From Brachionus plicatilis (lineage: Eukaryota > Rotifera > Eurotatoria > Ploima > Brachionidae): a DNA stretch of 64,000 nt. The position numbers were made by a program, and so were the translations under genes. Below the pieces are notes generated by a model. That model was not told the origin of the DNA and searched no databases. It saw only the letters and a program-made list of their open reading frames with translations. Positions 10,928 through 21,133 of this stretch are shown here, piece by piece. Location of the stretch: contig QEOQ01000226.1 in the NCBI GenBank assembly GCA_010279815.1, positions 2,917,219 through 2,981,218 of the forward strand. The letters are read 5' to 3'. Each line of letters opens with the position of its first letter. Position 1 is the stretch's first letter.

Positions 10928-13900
10928 ATGTGCGCCATGTCCACGAACCCAGCGGGCCTGCTTTCCTTCAAGTACATGCACAAATCGCATTCGAACAACG
11001 CGCTGACCACCGCCTCCATAAAGTCCATTCTCAAAAAGCCCAACAATCTGAATTCAAGCTGGCACCAGATCAGACAAAACATGGAGAGCAGTCACTTCAA
11101 GGACACGAACAACCAGTACACAAGCCTGGCCGACATGTATCTGGACCTCACTCTGAACAACGAGAAAAACTCGGACCTGAACAACTTTGCCGAGCTGCTG
11201 GAGACAAGCTTTGGACACAACTTGATCAGCGAGCCCATGTCGGAAAAGAGCCACGATGTCATCAGCCTAAATGTGGACTTTGGCAACGACGAGGAAGCGG
11301 TGGCAGAGCAGCAAGAGGCCGCGCTTCAAATAGACCCCAAGAAGCTCAGCCTCGAGCTCTCGTTCTCCTCCAGCCAGTCGTCCCACACCACCTCTTCTCT
11401 CACCTACTATGACGACTTCTACATCAGCAACAAAATCTGCCAGCAGGCGCCCACTTTGGCCAAGTCCGACTGCTGCTTGAAGCAAAACGTGACCAACAAA
11501 CAAAATGTGTCCCTTTCTCTGTCTTCGTTCAGCTCTGTGGACGGCCCGTTGTACCAGAACCAGAGCATGGTCAAGCAACTTAGCCACAAGGTGAAGTTGC
11601 GCGAGCAGCTGAGAGTGGCGCGCAGAGAAAAACTGCTCGCAAAATCAAGCAAAATGTGCGCCAAAGCAAACAGCCACCACATGAACATCAATTGTCTGGA
11701 CGACTTTTTGCTAATGGCCATATTCTGCCAGCTGAACACTGTCGAGCTGCTCAGACTGCAGTTTGTGTGCAAACGCTGGCACGGCATCATCTGGTGCGCC
11801 GAGTACACGTACAAGCTGTTCCGCTGCATCAACATCAGAGCAGAGAGCTTGACTTGGTGCAAAAGAGAGGCGGTGAGCAAACATTTGACTTTTAGCAGGT
11901 TTTTTAGGCGCAAGCCGAGCAAGCTGGTCCAGTCCAACAGCCTCAATATGGAGCAGAGTGCCAAGACTACGGCCACTCTCAATGTGGACTTGCTGCTCAA
12001 GTTTTTGCTCACCAAACTGGTCAACAGACAAACGTATCCGGTGTGTTTGTGTGTGGAAAAAGTTGGCATCCGCAACGCCAGCCGGCTGACCGACCGGGGC
12101 CTCGAGCTCATCGCGGCTCTGTGTCCCGAGCTCAAGCACTTGACTGTGCGCAATTGTCTGAGTGTGCGTGCAGCGTCAGTGGAAAAGGTGCTGCAAAATT
12201 GTGAGAATCTAAAGTATTTGGACTTGAGTGGCTGCTACAACGTGGACCATTTGGTGCTTGGTGAAAAAAAGACGAGCAAGCCTTTGACTGGCTGGTATAG
12301 GAAGATACTGGGCCACAAAAAAATTCGCCAGCTAGACAGCCAGCCACCTGTGGAAAAGTTCAACACCCCAAGTAACTTTTTTTGCAAGAATTTTTCAATA
12401 GGTTCAAAATATCAAAATAGCAATTATTAGAACAGATAATTTTTTTAGCTTTTTTTTTCCTACTTAATTATTTAATTAAAGGGTCTTCCTTTTCAACACA
12501 AAAAAATAACCATTCAACACAATTTCAGAACGCTCAGTCAGGCTTGGGCAAAAGTCAAAAGTCATTTAAAGTCTTTTCACTTGAAATTTTCTTTTTAAAA
12601 AACGTCTTTTAACTTGATTTGAAAAATTATATTTTTAAAAAAAGTCTTTTGCCGTTCCATGTAGTTATCAAGGCAACCACATGAATTTTTTGCCGTTCCA
12701 TATAGTTATTAAAGCGGCCACATGAATTTTTTGCCGTTCCATATAGTTATTAAAGCGGCCACATGAATTTTTTGCCGTTCCATATAGTTATTAAAGCGGC
12801 CACATGAATTTTTTGCCGTTCCATATAGTTATTAAAGCGGCCACATGAATTTCTTGCCGTTCCATGTTGTTATTAAGGCGACCATTTTTGCTTCAAAGTC
12901 TTTGAAATTACTTTTTTCAAAAAAAAAATTTCAAGTCAAATCATATGACTTTTTTTTTTAAAGAAAAATTTAAAGTCAAGTCATATGATTTGACTTGACT
13001 TTGACTTAATGGCTCTTGCCCAAGTCTGCGCTCAGCACAAAATGATTTCTTATCAACCCACAAATTAAAATTTGAAAAAAATACTTTTAGCACAAAAATT
13101 AATGGCTTGTTGGGAAAATTTAAAAAAAATTTATTCAAGAACTGTTACAAAGTTGAGCTTAACAGTAAGAAATGCTCTTGTAAGTTTTTCAATAAATTAG
13201 GATATTATGCACATTTATTTGCATTAAAAGAACTGTTTAAAAAAAGGACCAATTTGTCAATAAACCTAAAAGAGGTAGAGCAAAAATGTGTAAAAATGTT
13301 TTTTTAGAGACTAATTTTTTTTAATTTCTTTACTTTAAGCTTCGAAATTTACTTTACTTTATTTACCTAACTTCCACTAATAAATATCATTAAATAAAAT
13401 TTAAAATAAAAAAAAAAATTAATTTTATTATAAATATTTTTGTGTTGAAAACAAATTTCCTTTAAGAATTATTCTCAAACAAAATTTTTTTATGTTAAAT
13501 TTTTTTTTTTAAATATAATTTTTTGTGCTGATAAGAAATCGAATTGTGTTGAATGTTTTTTTCATTATGCTAATCAGAAATTGATTGTGCTGAAATAATA
13601 TTCCCTTAATTAAATCTAAGAACAATGGCCGATAGACTTGTTAGCACTAAAGTTAAAAAAACTATGGAACCTGATTTTCCTCCAATGCCTCCAAAATATA
13701 ATATAAAACAAAAAAAATAATTTAAATAAATAATAATATTTAAAATATTTTTAATAAAGAACTGGGGTAGTTTATAAAAAGGAAACCGAAATATTTATAA
13801 TTGCATAATTGAATTACATGATAAGTCACATAAAGTTTTTTTTTCTGAATCTGATTCAATGAAAATTTTTCTATAATGAATTATTTCAATGAATTTTTTT

Positions 13901-16563
13901 CTACATTTTGAACCTCCCCCGTAAAAAAAATAAAATAAAGTAAAATAAAAAAAAGTTTTGTCTTTCTAAATTAGTTTAAAGAATAAATTATTATTTTATA
14001 ATTGTGTTAGGGTATCGTGAAATTCAAATACAAATTGAGCAATAATTCTTCCTTTTTTGATGAATTAAAATTTAAGTAAACAAAATATACTTAAAAAACT
14101 ACTGCAACAATTTTTTGCATCTTTTTTACTAAAAATGATTTTTCTCATATTTTAATAAGATATTATCATTTATTGTTTCTGCAAGATTTTCTAAATTTTC
14201 TATGACTTCATTTTCACTCCCAAGTATTTCGTTTAGTTCTCTTAGAACCGATTTCTTATCAGTATTTTTTACGTTTTGCCTTGATTCTTTTAATAAACAA
14301 TCAACAATTTCTCCTATAGATTTATTGATTATCAGCTTTTTCACAAAATGTAGTTCTCTTTCTAGTAGCATCATTATAGTTGTTTCCATTTCTAGTGGAT
14401 GTATGAGTTTGGATGTTTTGGCTCTCTTTCCGAGACCCATAATTCTTTTTATTATGGTTCCTTTAGTTGTTTAGCTTTCTTTGGTCTTTTTGATTAATTT
14501 TGAGTGCTTCACATCCGTAGGATAAGATAGGTGGACAGCATGTTTTGTAAAGCTGGATTTTAATTTTGGTTTTGAAAATTCTGTCAATTATTCCTAGGGC
14601 TTTTAGTTTTGTTTAATCTGATTAATTTTCTTTGAATTATTGTTCGATGAATTGATAAATCGTCATTCTATCGATAAGGCATTGATAGGAAATACAGTTG
14701 ATTTATCTTTAGTAACTATCATTCATTTATTGCTATTAGTTGTCGCTTATTTTTCAATAAGCTTGACAAAAATCGGTCTCCAAATCTTAAAATGCTGGAT
14801 TTACAGAGCTGCTACGACACCATGAATTCACCAGATTTTACGTGAATTATGGTAAATTCGCAAACTTTTTAGCAAAGTAAAATTTTTGATCAAATTTCAA
14901 GCGTTCAATCTTGCTCAAAAATTTTGCGCAACTATATTTCATGGGAGATTTTTAAATTTTTTAATATTTCAAAGCTTTATTTTTAAACTTTTGAAAAAGG
15001 ATTGTAATTTCTAATATATAATTGCGCATTTAAAAATTTTTGAGCAAGATTGAGCGCTTGAAATTTGATCAAAAATTTTTATTTGCTCACATTTTACCAT
15101 GTTTAAAGTAAAATATGGTAATCTAAAAAACGCTATCGTAAAATAACGGTAATTATTAACTATCGTAAATTTCCGATAATTAAAGTATAATTTAGTGAAA
15201 AATAAAATTCCAAAATTACGAAAAAAAAACAAATAAAAAAAATTTTTTCAATTTTTTAAAAATTAAGAAAAAATACAATTTGATTGAGTTTTTTAACTAA
15301 AATTAACGTAAATTTTGAAAGATGGAGAGTAGTCAAAACATTATAAAATATATTTAATAATTAGTAAATTTTCCGAAAATGTAGTATTTTTTACGATTTT
15401 TGACTATTTTTTTACCTTTTTTTACCTACATTAAAATTGAATTTTACGTAAATTTACGTAGAAAAAAGTAAAATTTTAAAATGCTAATTTTTGAATTTAA
15501 TCAAAAGAAAAAATTAAAAAAATTAAAAATTTTAATAAAAAATTGCATTTTTCAAACTTTTTTAGGCCTTTTTTGGTTTTACAAATATTTACAATATTTA
15601 CGTAATTTTACGTAAATTAATGTAAATTTTCGTAAATTTACTCTTTTTTGCAAATGTTATTTTACGTTTATTTACCAAATTTACGAAATTTTAATTATTT
15701 TTGAATTGTTAAAAGGTTTTCTTGGTACAAGCGAGTATTTGTACCTGCAGCACATTGACCTAAGCTTTTGTACCAGCATAAATGACAAGTCGCTGGAGTT
15801 TTTGTGCAAGACTTGTGTGTTCATACGCAATTTGTATTTGCGCCGATGTAGACAGATCACAGACATCGGAGTGCTGTACATAGCCAAGTATTGTGCTCAC
15901 TTGAGGGAGCTGAGTCTTTGTCAGTGTGTCAAAGTGTCCGACACGGGCATCAGGTACTTGGCTAATGACAAGCTGCTGCACTCGTCGTCCAAAAATTCCA
16001 TGAGTGAAACAGATGGCAAGCAGAGCAGTGGGCCTAGAGATTACAAATTGAAGTATTTGAGCTTGGCCGAGTGTCCGCTGGTCAGCGACTGTTCGCTCAT
16101 TTATTTGAGCAAAGTGGGCTTTTTTCACCAGATTAGATACCTTAATTTGAGGGGATGTGCCAAGGTGAGCGACAAGTTTACCAAGTATTTGGTGGGCGCC
16201 AGTGTCATTGTCAGATTTATCCAAAGTGAGTTTATGCTTGCCAGTTTGACGAGAATGCAGCAGAAGTTTTTTATTCCTTTCGAGTTGAAGACAATTGATT
16301 TGTCCAAGTGTTCGATAAGTGACAAGTCAATTGAGTATTTGTGTCGTTTGGTCTCTGTCAAGCCGGACTTGTTGCACAGAATTAGTTTGAGATGCTGTGA
16401 TGGTATTACTGATAGTGGAATTAGGCTTTTGGCCGCCAATTGCCGCAATTTGCAAAGTCTGAATGTGACCAAGTGTGCCAATGTGAGCTCACAGTCGCTC
16501 AAAGAAATAAAAAAAAATTGTCCCAGTTGTGTCATTCAGCATACGAATTTTTCATTTTGCTAA
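10928..16563 (+). CDS. FBXL7: FBXL7-like F-box/leucine-rich-repeat protein (2 exons)
   Basis: Predicted substrate receptor of an SCF (SKP1-CUL1-F-box) ubiquitin ligase. Exons 10928-12371 and 15716-16563 give 763 aa. The donor A|GTAACT and acceptor AAAAG|GT leave matching phases (a + gt). The first 250 residues are Ser-rich and unlike known domains. The F-box is at about 256-295 (LDDFLLMAIFCQLN...FVCKRWHGIIW). Cysteine-type LRRs start near residue 380 (RLTDRGLELIAALCPELKHL) and continue through exon 2. The C-terminus CVIQHTNFSFC matches the FBXL7 ending CVIEHTNPAFF that I recall, which is the main reason for this name. No in-frame ATG lies between an upstream stop at 10835 and 10928. The N-terminus is longer than in vertebrate FBXL7. 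The 3.3-kb intron holds a hAT MITE, a SWIM-like remnant and a LINE scrap. Confidence 0.88.
12539..13028. mobile_element. hAT-type MITE carrying a 41-bp minisatellite
   Basis: It lies in the FBXL7-like intron. The left end CAGGCTTGGGCAAAAGTC and the right end (reverse complement CAGACTTGGGCAAGAGCC) are imperfect inverted repeats beginning CAG, as in hAT elements. Flanking 8-mers CGCTCAGT (12531-12538) and CGCTCAGC (13029-13036) agree at 7 of 8 bases, consistent with an aged 8-bp target duplication. The interior contains six tandem 41-bp units. A related element at 33720-33927 has a single unit. Confidence 0.8.
12645..12890. repeat. 41-bp tandem repeat, six units
   Basis: The marker GCCGTTCCAT recurs at 12651, 12692, 12733, 12774, 12815 and 12856, exactly 41 bp apart. 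Units 2-5 are nearly identical (GCCGTTCCATATAGTTATTA, then AAGCGGCCACATGAA); the first and last are diverged. The array lies wholly inside the hAT MITE. Confidence 0.95.
13107..13307 (+). pseudogene. SWIM-like zinc-finger remnant
   Basis: This short frame contains CSCKFFNKLGYYAHLFALKE, close to the SWIM pattern CxCx(n)CxH found near the C-terminus of MULE transposases. The third cysteine appears replaced by tyrosine (GYYAHL). Nothing upstream resembles a transposase catalytic domain, so it is probably a decayed MULE scrap. It sits in the FBXL7-like intron, in the sense orientation. Confidence 0.4.
14129..14640 (-). pseudogene. Degraded LINE ORF2 C-terminal fragment
   Basis: Minus-strand translation upstream of 14440 gives LYKTCCPPILSYGCEALKI, resembling the YK...P.L.YG.E.W segment downstream of reverse transcriptase in several LINE clades. 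A shift of frame then leads to the 103-codon frame 14440-14129 (IMGLGKRAKTSKLIHPLEM...), typical of the following C-terminal region. Several stops and frame changes mark it as dead. It lies in the FBXL7-like intron, antisense. Confidence 0.5.
14803..15690. repeat. TACGTAA-rich repeat with an internal palindrome
   Basis: It begins TTACAGAGCTGCTACGAC and contains many TTTACGTAA/TACGTAAATT motifs. A near-perfect inverted repeat has arms at about 14879-14937 and 15018-15080 (TTGATCAAATTTCAAGCG against CGCTTGAAATTTGATCAA). Similar TACGTAA-rich stretches lie at 19018-19245, 23663-23960, 32349-32580, 37776-37870 and 50274-51720. It abuts the acceptor of FBXL7-like exon 2. Confidence 0.5.
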
Positions 16564-17005
16564 TCAGTTAAGTTATTTTTTAAAAAGAGAAAAAACAGTC
16601 TTTAAATTTTTTAATTGTTAATTTTAATTTTTTTACGGTTTTTTGATTATTAAATTATTTATTTTTAGTTTTTTTTTCATTTTCTTTCATTTTCATTTTC
16701 AAGGTTAATCAACAGGCCATGCCATGAAAGACTGATTAACACTTCATTTATTTAATTTTATAAAATAATTATTACAAATTAAAAATAAAAATTTATTGAT
16801 TTGAAAAAAAGAAAAAAAATATTTAATAAAACAAAACATTGAAGTATTTGAATTAAATTTTTTGATTTTTTTACAAATTCTGCAAAAATCAAATTCATAT
16901 TGATTTTGATATTATTAAATTCAAAAAGCTTGAATTCTAAAACTTCAACATTGATCTCTTGATGACAAAGCTTTTCAACAATCTTGTATAATAATATTCA
17001 AAGGT
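16564..17005 (+). other. 3' region of the FBXL7-like gene
   Basis: AT-rich non-coding sequence after the stop codon. An AATAAA at 16825-16830, about 260 bp past the stop, is a candidate polyadenylation signal. Nothing else is seen. Confidence 0.4.
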
Positions 17006-17056
17006 TTTTTCCAGAGTTATTTCCAGAGTTATTTCCAGAGTTATTTCCAGAGTGTT
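17006..17056. repeat. 12-bp tandem repeat (TTTCCAGAGTTA)
   Basis: About four copies of TTTCCAGAGTTA in a row. The last runs into CCAGAGTGTTTAAAAGTC, the left end of a hAT-type repeat. The unit looks derived from that CAGAGTTG terminus, so this is a local expansion of an element end. Confidence 0.8.
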
Positions 17057-17304
17057 TAAAAGTCACAAGTCTCAAGTCTAGTCCAAGTCCGGACTTTTTT
17101 TATTTTTTTTTCTTAAGTCCGACCAAAGACTTTGATTTTTTTTTTCAAAAAAAAAAGTCGAAGTCCGGACTTTTTTTTAAATTTCATTCAATAGTCCAAG
17201 TCCAGGCTTTAAAATTTTGAATACTGATGGAGATATTCATGCTAAAATTGCAACAAAATTTTGATATATGGCAAATCTATTGCATTAAACAACCCAAGAT
17301 TATA
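17044..17304. mobile_element. hAT-like repeat, left part, interrupted by Tc1
   Basis: It begins CAGAGTGTTTAAAAGTCACA and runs through ACAAGTCTCAAGTC and AAGTCCGGAC motifs to GGCAAATCTATTGCATTA. The same order of motifs recurs at 39727-39905. The copy stops at the TA where the Tc1 element begins, so Tc1 inserted into this older repeat. Confidence 0.6.
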
Positions 17305-19007
17305 CAGTATTGCACAAAAGTTTAGACGCATGCGCATTTTTTTTAAACAAATAAATTATCAATCAATTAATTACAGAATAGAAGGCTAGTAAGGATATTT
17401 CTGTATTCTAATTTATTAATTAACATAATTAATTAAATAAAAATGCAAAAAAAACTAGACAGAAAAAAAAATAGCTGAATAAATTAGTTAAGAAAAAATA
17501 GTGATAAAATTTCGGGAAAAAAAAATTGCACAAAAGTTTAGACGCATACGCATTTTTAGTATTTAAAATGACCACCTTTTGCATCATAAACAACACGAAT
17601 ACGTTTTGGCATTGATTCAACTAATTTTTTCACATATTCATCAGGTACATTTAACTATTCCTTCAGAAGTGTCGATTTTAAGTGTTCGATTGAGGTCAAC
17701 TTTGTTTCTACCAATTTTGCATCAATATATGACCATAGGTTCTCGATAGGATTAAGATCAGGTGATCTGACACACCATGGTAAAAGGGCAATATTATTCT
17801 CATCAAAATACTCTTTAATTAGCTTTGCTCTATGTGCTGGAGCCCCATCCTGTTGAAAAAACCAAGGATCATCTCTTTGGTAAAAAATATCAACAGATGC
17901 CATTAGTTCATTTTCTAACGTTTCCTTATAGTTATATTGATTCGCCCCTCATATATACGACAGCATCCTGTACCTTTAGCGCTGATGCATCCCCATATTC
18001 CTGCGGATCCACCACCACCTTGTAGAGTTGGTACAACAAATCTTGTGTCGTATTTTTCTTTTCTTAACCTTTTTACTAAAACCCTTGTTTTCTTATTAAA
18101 CACCTCAAAATTGGATTCATCACTAAAAATTACCATTCCCCAACGTTCAACTGTCCAATTCAGTCTTTCTTTACACCATTTTAATCTTTTGATTCTATCC
18201 GATGCCGTCAGCAATGGCTTTTTAAGAGCTGTATAAGTTCCTATTCCTTTACTAGTTAGAAATCTCCTTACTGTTTCTCTACTTACCTTAACATTTTTAA
18301 ACTTAGAATTAAACTCAGAGGCCAACTTTTTATTACTTATTGTAGGATTTTTTCTTACCTCTATAAATAAACTATTTCGGTCCCTATAAGTAAGCTTTCT
18401 TGGTCTCCCAGGTCTTGTTGATTCCTTTGGGGTGCCATAGATATCATTATTTTTTCTTGTTGTTCTCACACATTTTTCTGATACTCCTACCAATTTTGCT
18501 ATTTCCCTATTACTTTTGGTCTTATCTTTTAGTAGACCAATTATCTGACATCTAACTTCATTGGTAACGCTTTTTTTACCCATTTTTTAACCAAGATTGC
18601 TAATATCTTCCGGGTGTAATTTATAATGCCACAGACACTAAGCAGAAAGTTAAATAGCAATGTTTCATATATGAATCTAACACTTACTGCATAATCTCTA
18701 AATTAAGATATTTACCAATTCATTTAAGCTAATTAATCGATTTCTAATTAGAGATTAATGATGTGCGTCTAAACTTTTGTGCAAAAATTTTTGACTCACA
18801 TTTTTATCGCTTTTATTTAATTTCAATTTTTCAGATAAGTTTAAAATCGAATTATCATATATTTTATATCAATTTGAAGAGCAGAGTTAGTTTAATTAAA
18901 AACTGATTTTTATTGTGTATATTTCTAAAATAAAACTCAATATTTTTATGTCTTACGAATTATACTTATTAAAAAAGCCTGTGCGTCTAAACTTTTGTGC
19001 AGTACTG
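17305..19007 (-). mobile_element. Tc1-family transposon with IR/DR ends
   Basis: A 1703-bp element flanked by TA (17303-17304, 19008-19009). The outer terminus CAGTATTGCACAAAAGTTTA is matched in inverse at the right end (reverse complement CAGTACTGCACAAAAGTTTA). Each end has a second internal copy, TTGCACAAAAGTTTAGACGC at 17526 and its inverse at 18762-18784, the paired-repeat (IR/DR) layout of many Tc1 elements. It carries one minus-strand transposase gene that is frameshifted. It sits inside an older hAT-like repeat. Confidence 0.95.
17655..18583 (-). pseudogene. Tc1-type (DD34E) transposase, frameshifted
   Basis: Cut-and-paste transposase in two frames. The first (18583-17915) starts MGKKSVTNEVRCQIIGLLKD and has the N-terminal helix-turn-helix pair (NREIAKLVGVSEKCVRTT), a GRPRKLT hook-like linker and the first catalytic aspartate (FSDESNFEVF). 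The second (17903-17655) has the second aspartate (FQQDGAPAHRA) and the glutamate (SPDLNPIENLW) 34 residues further on, the DD34E signature of Tc1. The frame breaks near 17931-17945, where the AATCAAT sequence is compatible with loss of one 4-bp repeat unit. All three catalytic residues survive, so decay looks recent, but this copy cannot make a full enzyme. Confidence 0.93.
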
Positions 19008-19017
19008 TATGTATTAT

Positions 19018-19245
19018 TATAATATTGGATTTTTTAGTGTTAAATATGGTAAATTTTTTTTAAGATTGATTCCCGTAATTTTAATAAAATTTACGATGAT
19101 TAGCGTAAATTAATGTAAATTTGTGAGTTTTTGCTTTTGGTATTTTACAGCTATCTACGTTAATTTTCGTTAAGTATGTTATTTTCAAATTTTGAAAATT
19201 AACGTAAGTTATGGTAAATTTCTTTATCATAGCACTACTGTAAAT
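19018..19245. repeat. TACGTAA-type repeat end
   Basis: AT-rich sequence with AATTTACGATGATTAGCGTA, TTAACGTAAGTTATGGTAAA and a terminus ATAGCACTACTGTAAATTC. The terminus resembles the inverse of the sequence beginning the repeat at 14803 (TTACAGAGCTGCTACGA). It is probably a fragment of the same dispersed family. Confidence 0.4.
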
Positions 19246-19280
19246 TCAAAATTGAAAGCCTCTTTAAAATTCAAAAAAAC

Positions 19281-20739
19281 ATGGTAGTGAGTAAATCGTT
19301 ACATCCAGACCATAGGTCGGAGACGGTTAATGCACCTAATGTGGATAAATGGTTGGCAGACCTGGTCGAAGATGTCAAGAAATTGACTAAGAGGATAGAG
19401 AAGATGGAGAGAGAAAACGGGGAACTAACTTTAAAAGTAAACGAAAAGAGTCAGAAGATCAAGGATCTTGAAAATGAGATAGTGAGATTGAAATCTTTGG
19501 GTTCGAATCCAGTTCAACCGATGGCATTCAGCTCACTGTTTAGCAAAAACAATAGCAACGCAGAAGTAGCAATTATGGCAAAAGTGAGAAGAGAAATAAA
19601 TGAGAGTAGAAGAATTGAGAAAAATGTGGTGGTGAGTGGAATGAAAAAAACAGGTGATAACGAAGATGATAAAGAGCAGTGGCGGATCCAGGATTTCTTG
19701 ACTGGTATGGCGAAATATGAGCCCCGAGTGTGTGTGTGTGTGTGGTTGTCTTTATCGATTGGAAAGTCGATTAAAGGTTGATTAGGTTCTAAACCAATCT
19801 CTGTAGTTTGTTGCTCATTTGAAATTTGATTTTGTTCAATTAACTTTTCAATTGAGTTAATTGAATGATTAGGCGGGTTATTAGACGTCGGTTTTTTTAC
19901 AAGAAAATTCTTAAGCATTTTTTCACAAAATTAAAATAAAAAGATTTCAAAAGAATTTTCAATTAATTCAAAGCAAGCGATCATATAAACATGTGATTTT
20001 GGATCATAATGCATGAATTGAATTAAACTAATTTTTCGCATCAAATGAAAGAGAATTATTTTTATTTTTAAAAGATGATCACTTTCATACAAAGAAAAAA
20101 CTCTCAAACAAACAAACAAACAAATTTTTTTTTATTTAAAATTTTTCTTTGAATTGGTATGGCGCCGCCATATCATTTTTTTGGCTAGTATGGCGCCGCC
20201 ATAGCTCGCCACCCCTTGAATCCGCCACTGATATAGAGTCAAACAATATTGAAAAAGTTGATGAAATTTTGGAAAAATTAGAGTTAAATAGAGAAGAGCA
20301 CGTGAGCAACCAAACAAGAATAAAAACAAAAAATTTGGATTCGAACCTTATTTTGGTAGAATTCAAGCAAGTCGAATATCAAACAAAAGCACTTACTGAT
20401 TGTGCCTCACTTGGGCACCCGCATACAGTCATGGCGACGGAAACGTGGTTTGGTCCGAATTCGCTTAGAACGCTGGACCAATATTGTTTGTACGCACGAG
20501 ATAGAGTTACTTGCAAAGGTGGTGGAGTAGCAATATATATCAAAAATGAACTCGAGTCTTGCGAAGTCAATGAATTAAAAAACTCGGATCAAACTAGTGA
20601 GCAAATTTGGTGTGAGTTAAAACAGAAAAATGAACGAATTCTAATCGGATGTATGTATAGACCAAAAAATAAGCTACATGCTACCCTTAGATGGAAGTTT
20701 CAATTAAAAGATGAGTTTTCCAAACTGGCAAACGGATAA
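19281..20739 (+). pseudogene. CR1/L2-like LINE: ORF1 fused to endonuclease by deletion
   Basis: The frame starts at ATG 19281 with a coiled-coil (ELTLKVNEKSQKIKDLENEI), then RREINESRRIEKNVVVSGM, a pattern of CR1/L2-type ORF1 proteins. A hAT element interrupts it at 19677-20230; the reading resumes in frame after it (SNNIEKVDEILEKLEL, then LILVEFKQVEYQTKAL). At about 20395 the sequence jumps to an APE-type endonuclease segment (VMATETWFGP, GGGVAIYIKN) and stops at 20739. So ORF1's C-terminus, the start of ORF2 and all reverse transcriptase are missing. The family is inferred from residue patterns. Confidence 0.8.
19677..20230. mobile_element. Non-autonomous hAT element inside LINE ORF1
   Basis: A 554-bp insert with ends CAGTGGCGGATCCAGG and (reverse complement of the right end) CAGTGGCGGATTCAAGG. 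Flanking 8-mers ATAAAGAG (19669-19676) and ATATAGAG (20231-20238) match at 7 of 8, as expected for a hAT target duplication. A minus-strand frame from 19918 (MLKNFLVKKPTSNNPPN...) resembles the start of hAT transposases and may be a remnant. The interior includes a short TG dinucleotide run (19727-19744) and repeated TATGGCGCCGCCATA near the right end. Confidence 0.85.
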
Positions 20740-21133
20740 GACAAAGATTGGAATTTTTGCTAAGATTGGAACTCAATAATTTTCAAAAAAAATATTTATT
20801 CAAAAAATTACAGTCATGTTTTTGGCAATTCGTAATTCCATTTAATTTATTTCCATGACTCCTTTGGCTAAATTTAAAATTTTATTAAATTAATCTTTTA
20901 AAATATTGATTTGGTCCTCTCAATTAAAAAGAGATTAAGCAGTAAGAAATTTTTGAAAAATAAAAATTTACAACAAAATTATCCTAAAAGCTTATTAAAT
21001 ATTTAAGCTCAAAACTTAAGCAAATACCCACACAATCAATTGAAAAACAATTAGTATTTAATTAGTTCAAAAATCAATATCTATTAATATTTATAGATCA
21101 AAACTGAAAAATTTCTTTTAAAATTATTTGAAA

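Noticed and set aside
10864..12347. Several long open frames in other frames and on the minus strand over the F-box gene
   Set aside because: They are shadows of the GC-rich FBXL7-like exon. Their products show no domain, and the plus-strand frame has the F-box and LRRs.
12645..12890. The regular 41-bp array as a possible CRISPR-like repeat
   Set aside because: Units are head-to-tail with no unique spacers and lie inside a hAT MITE; it is an ordinary minisatellite in a eukaryotic genome.
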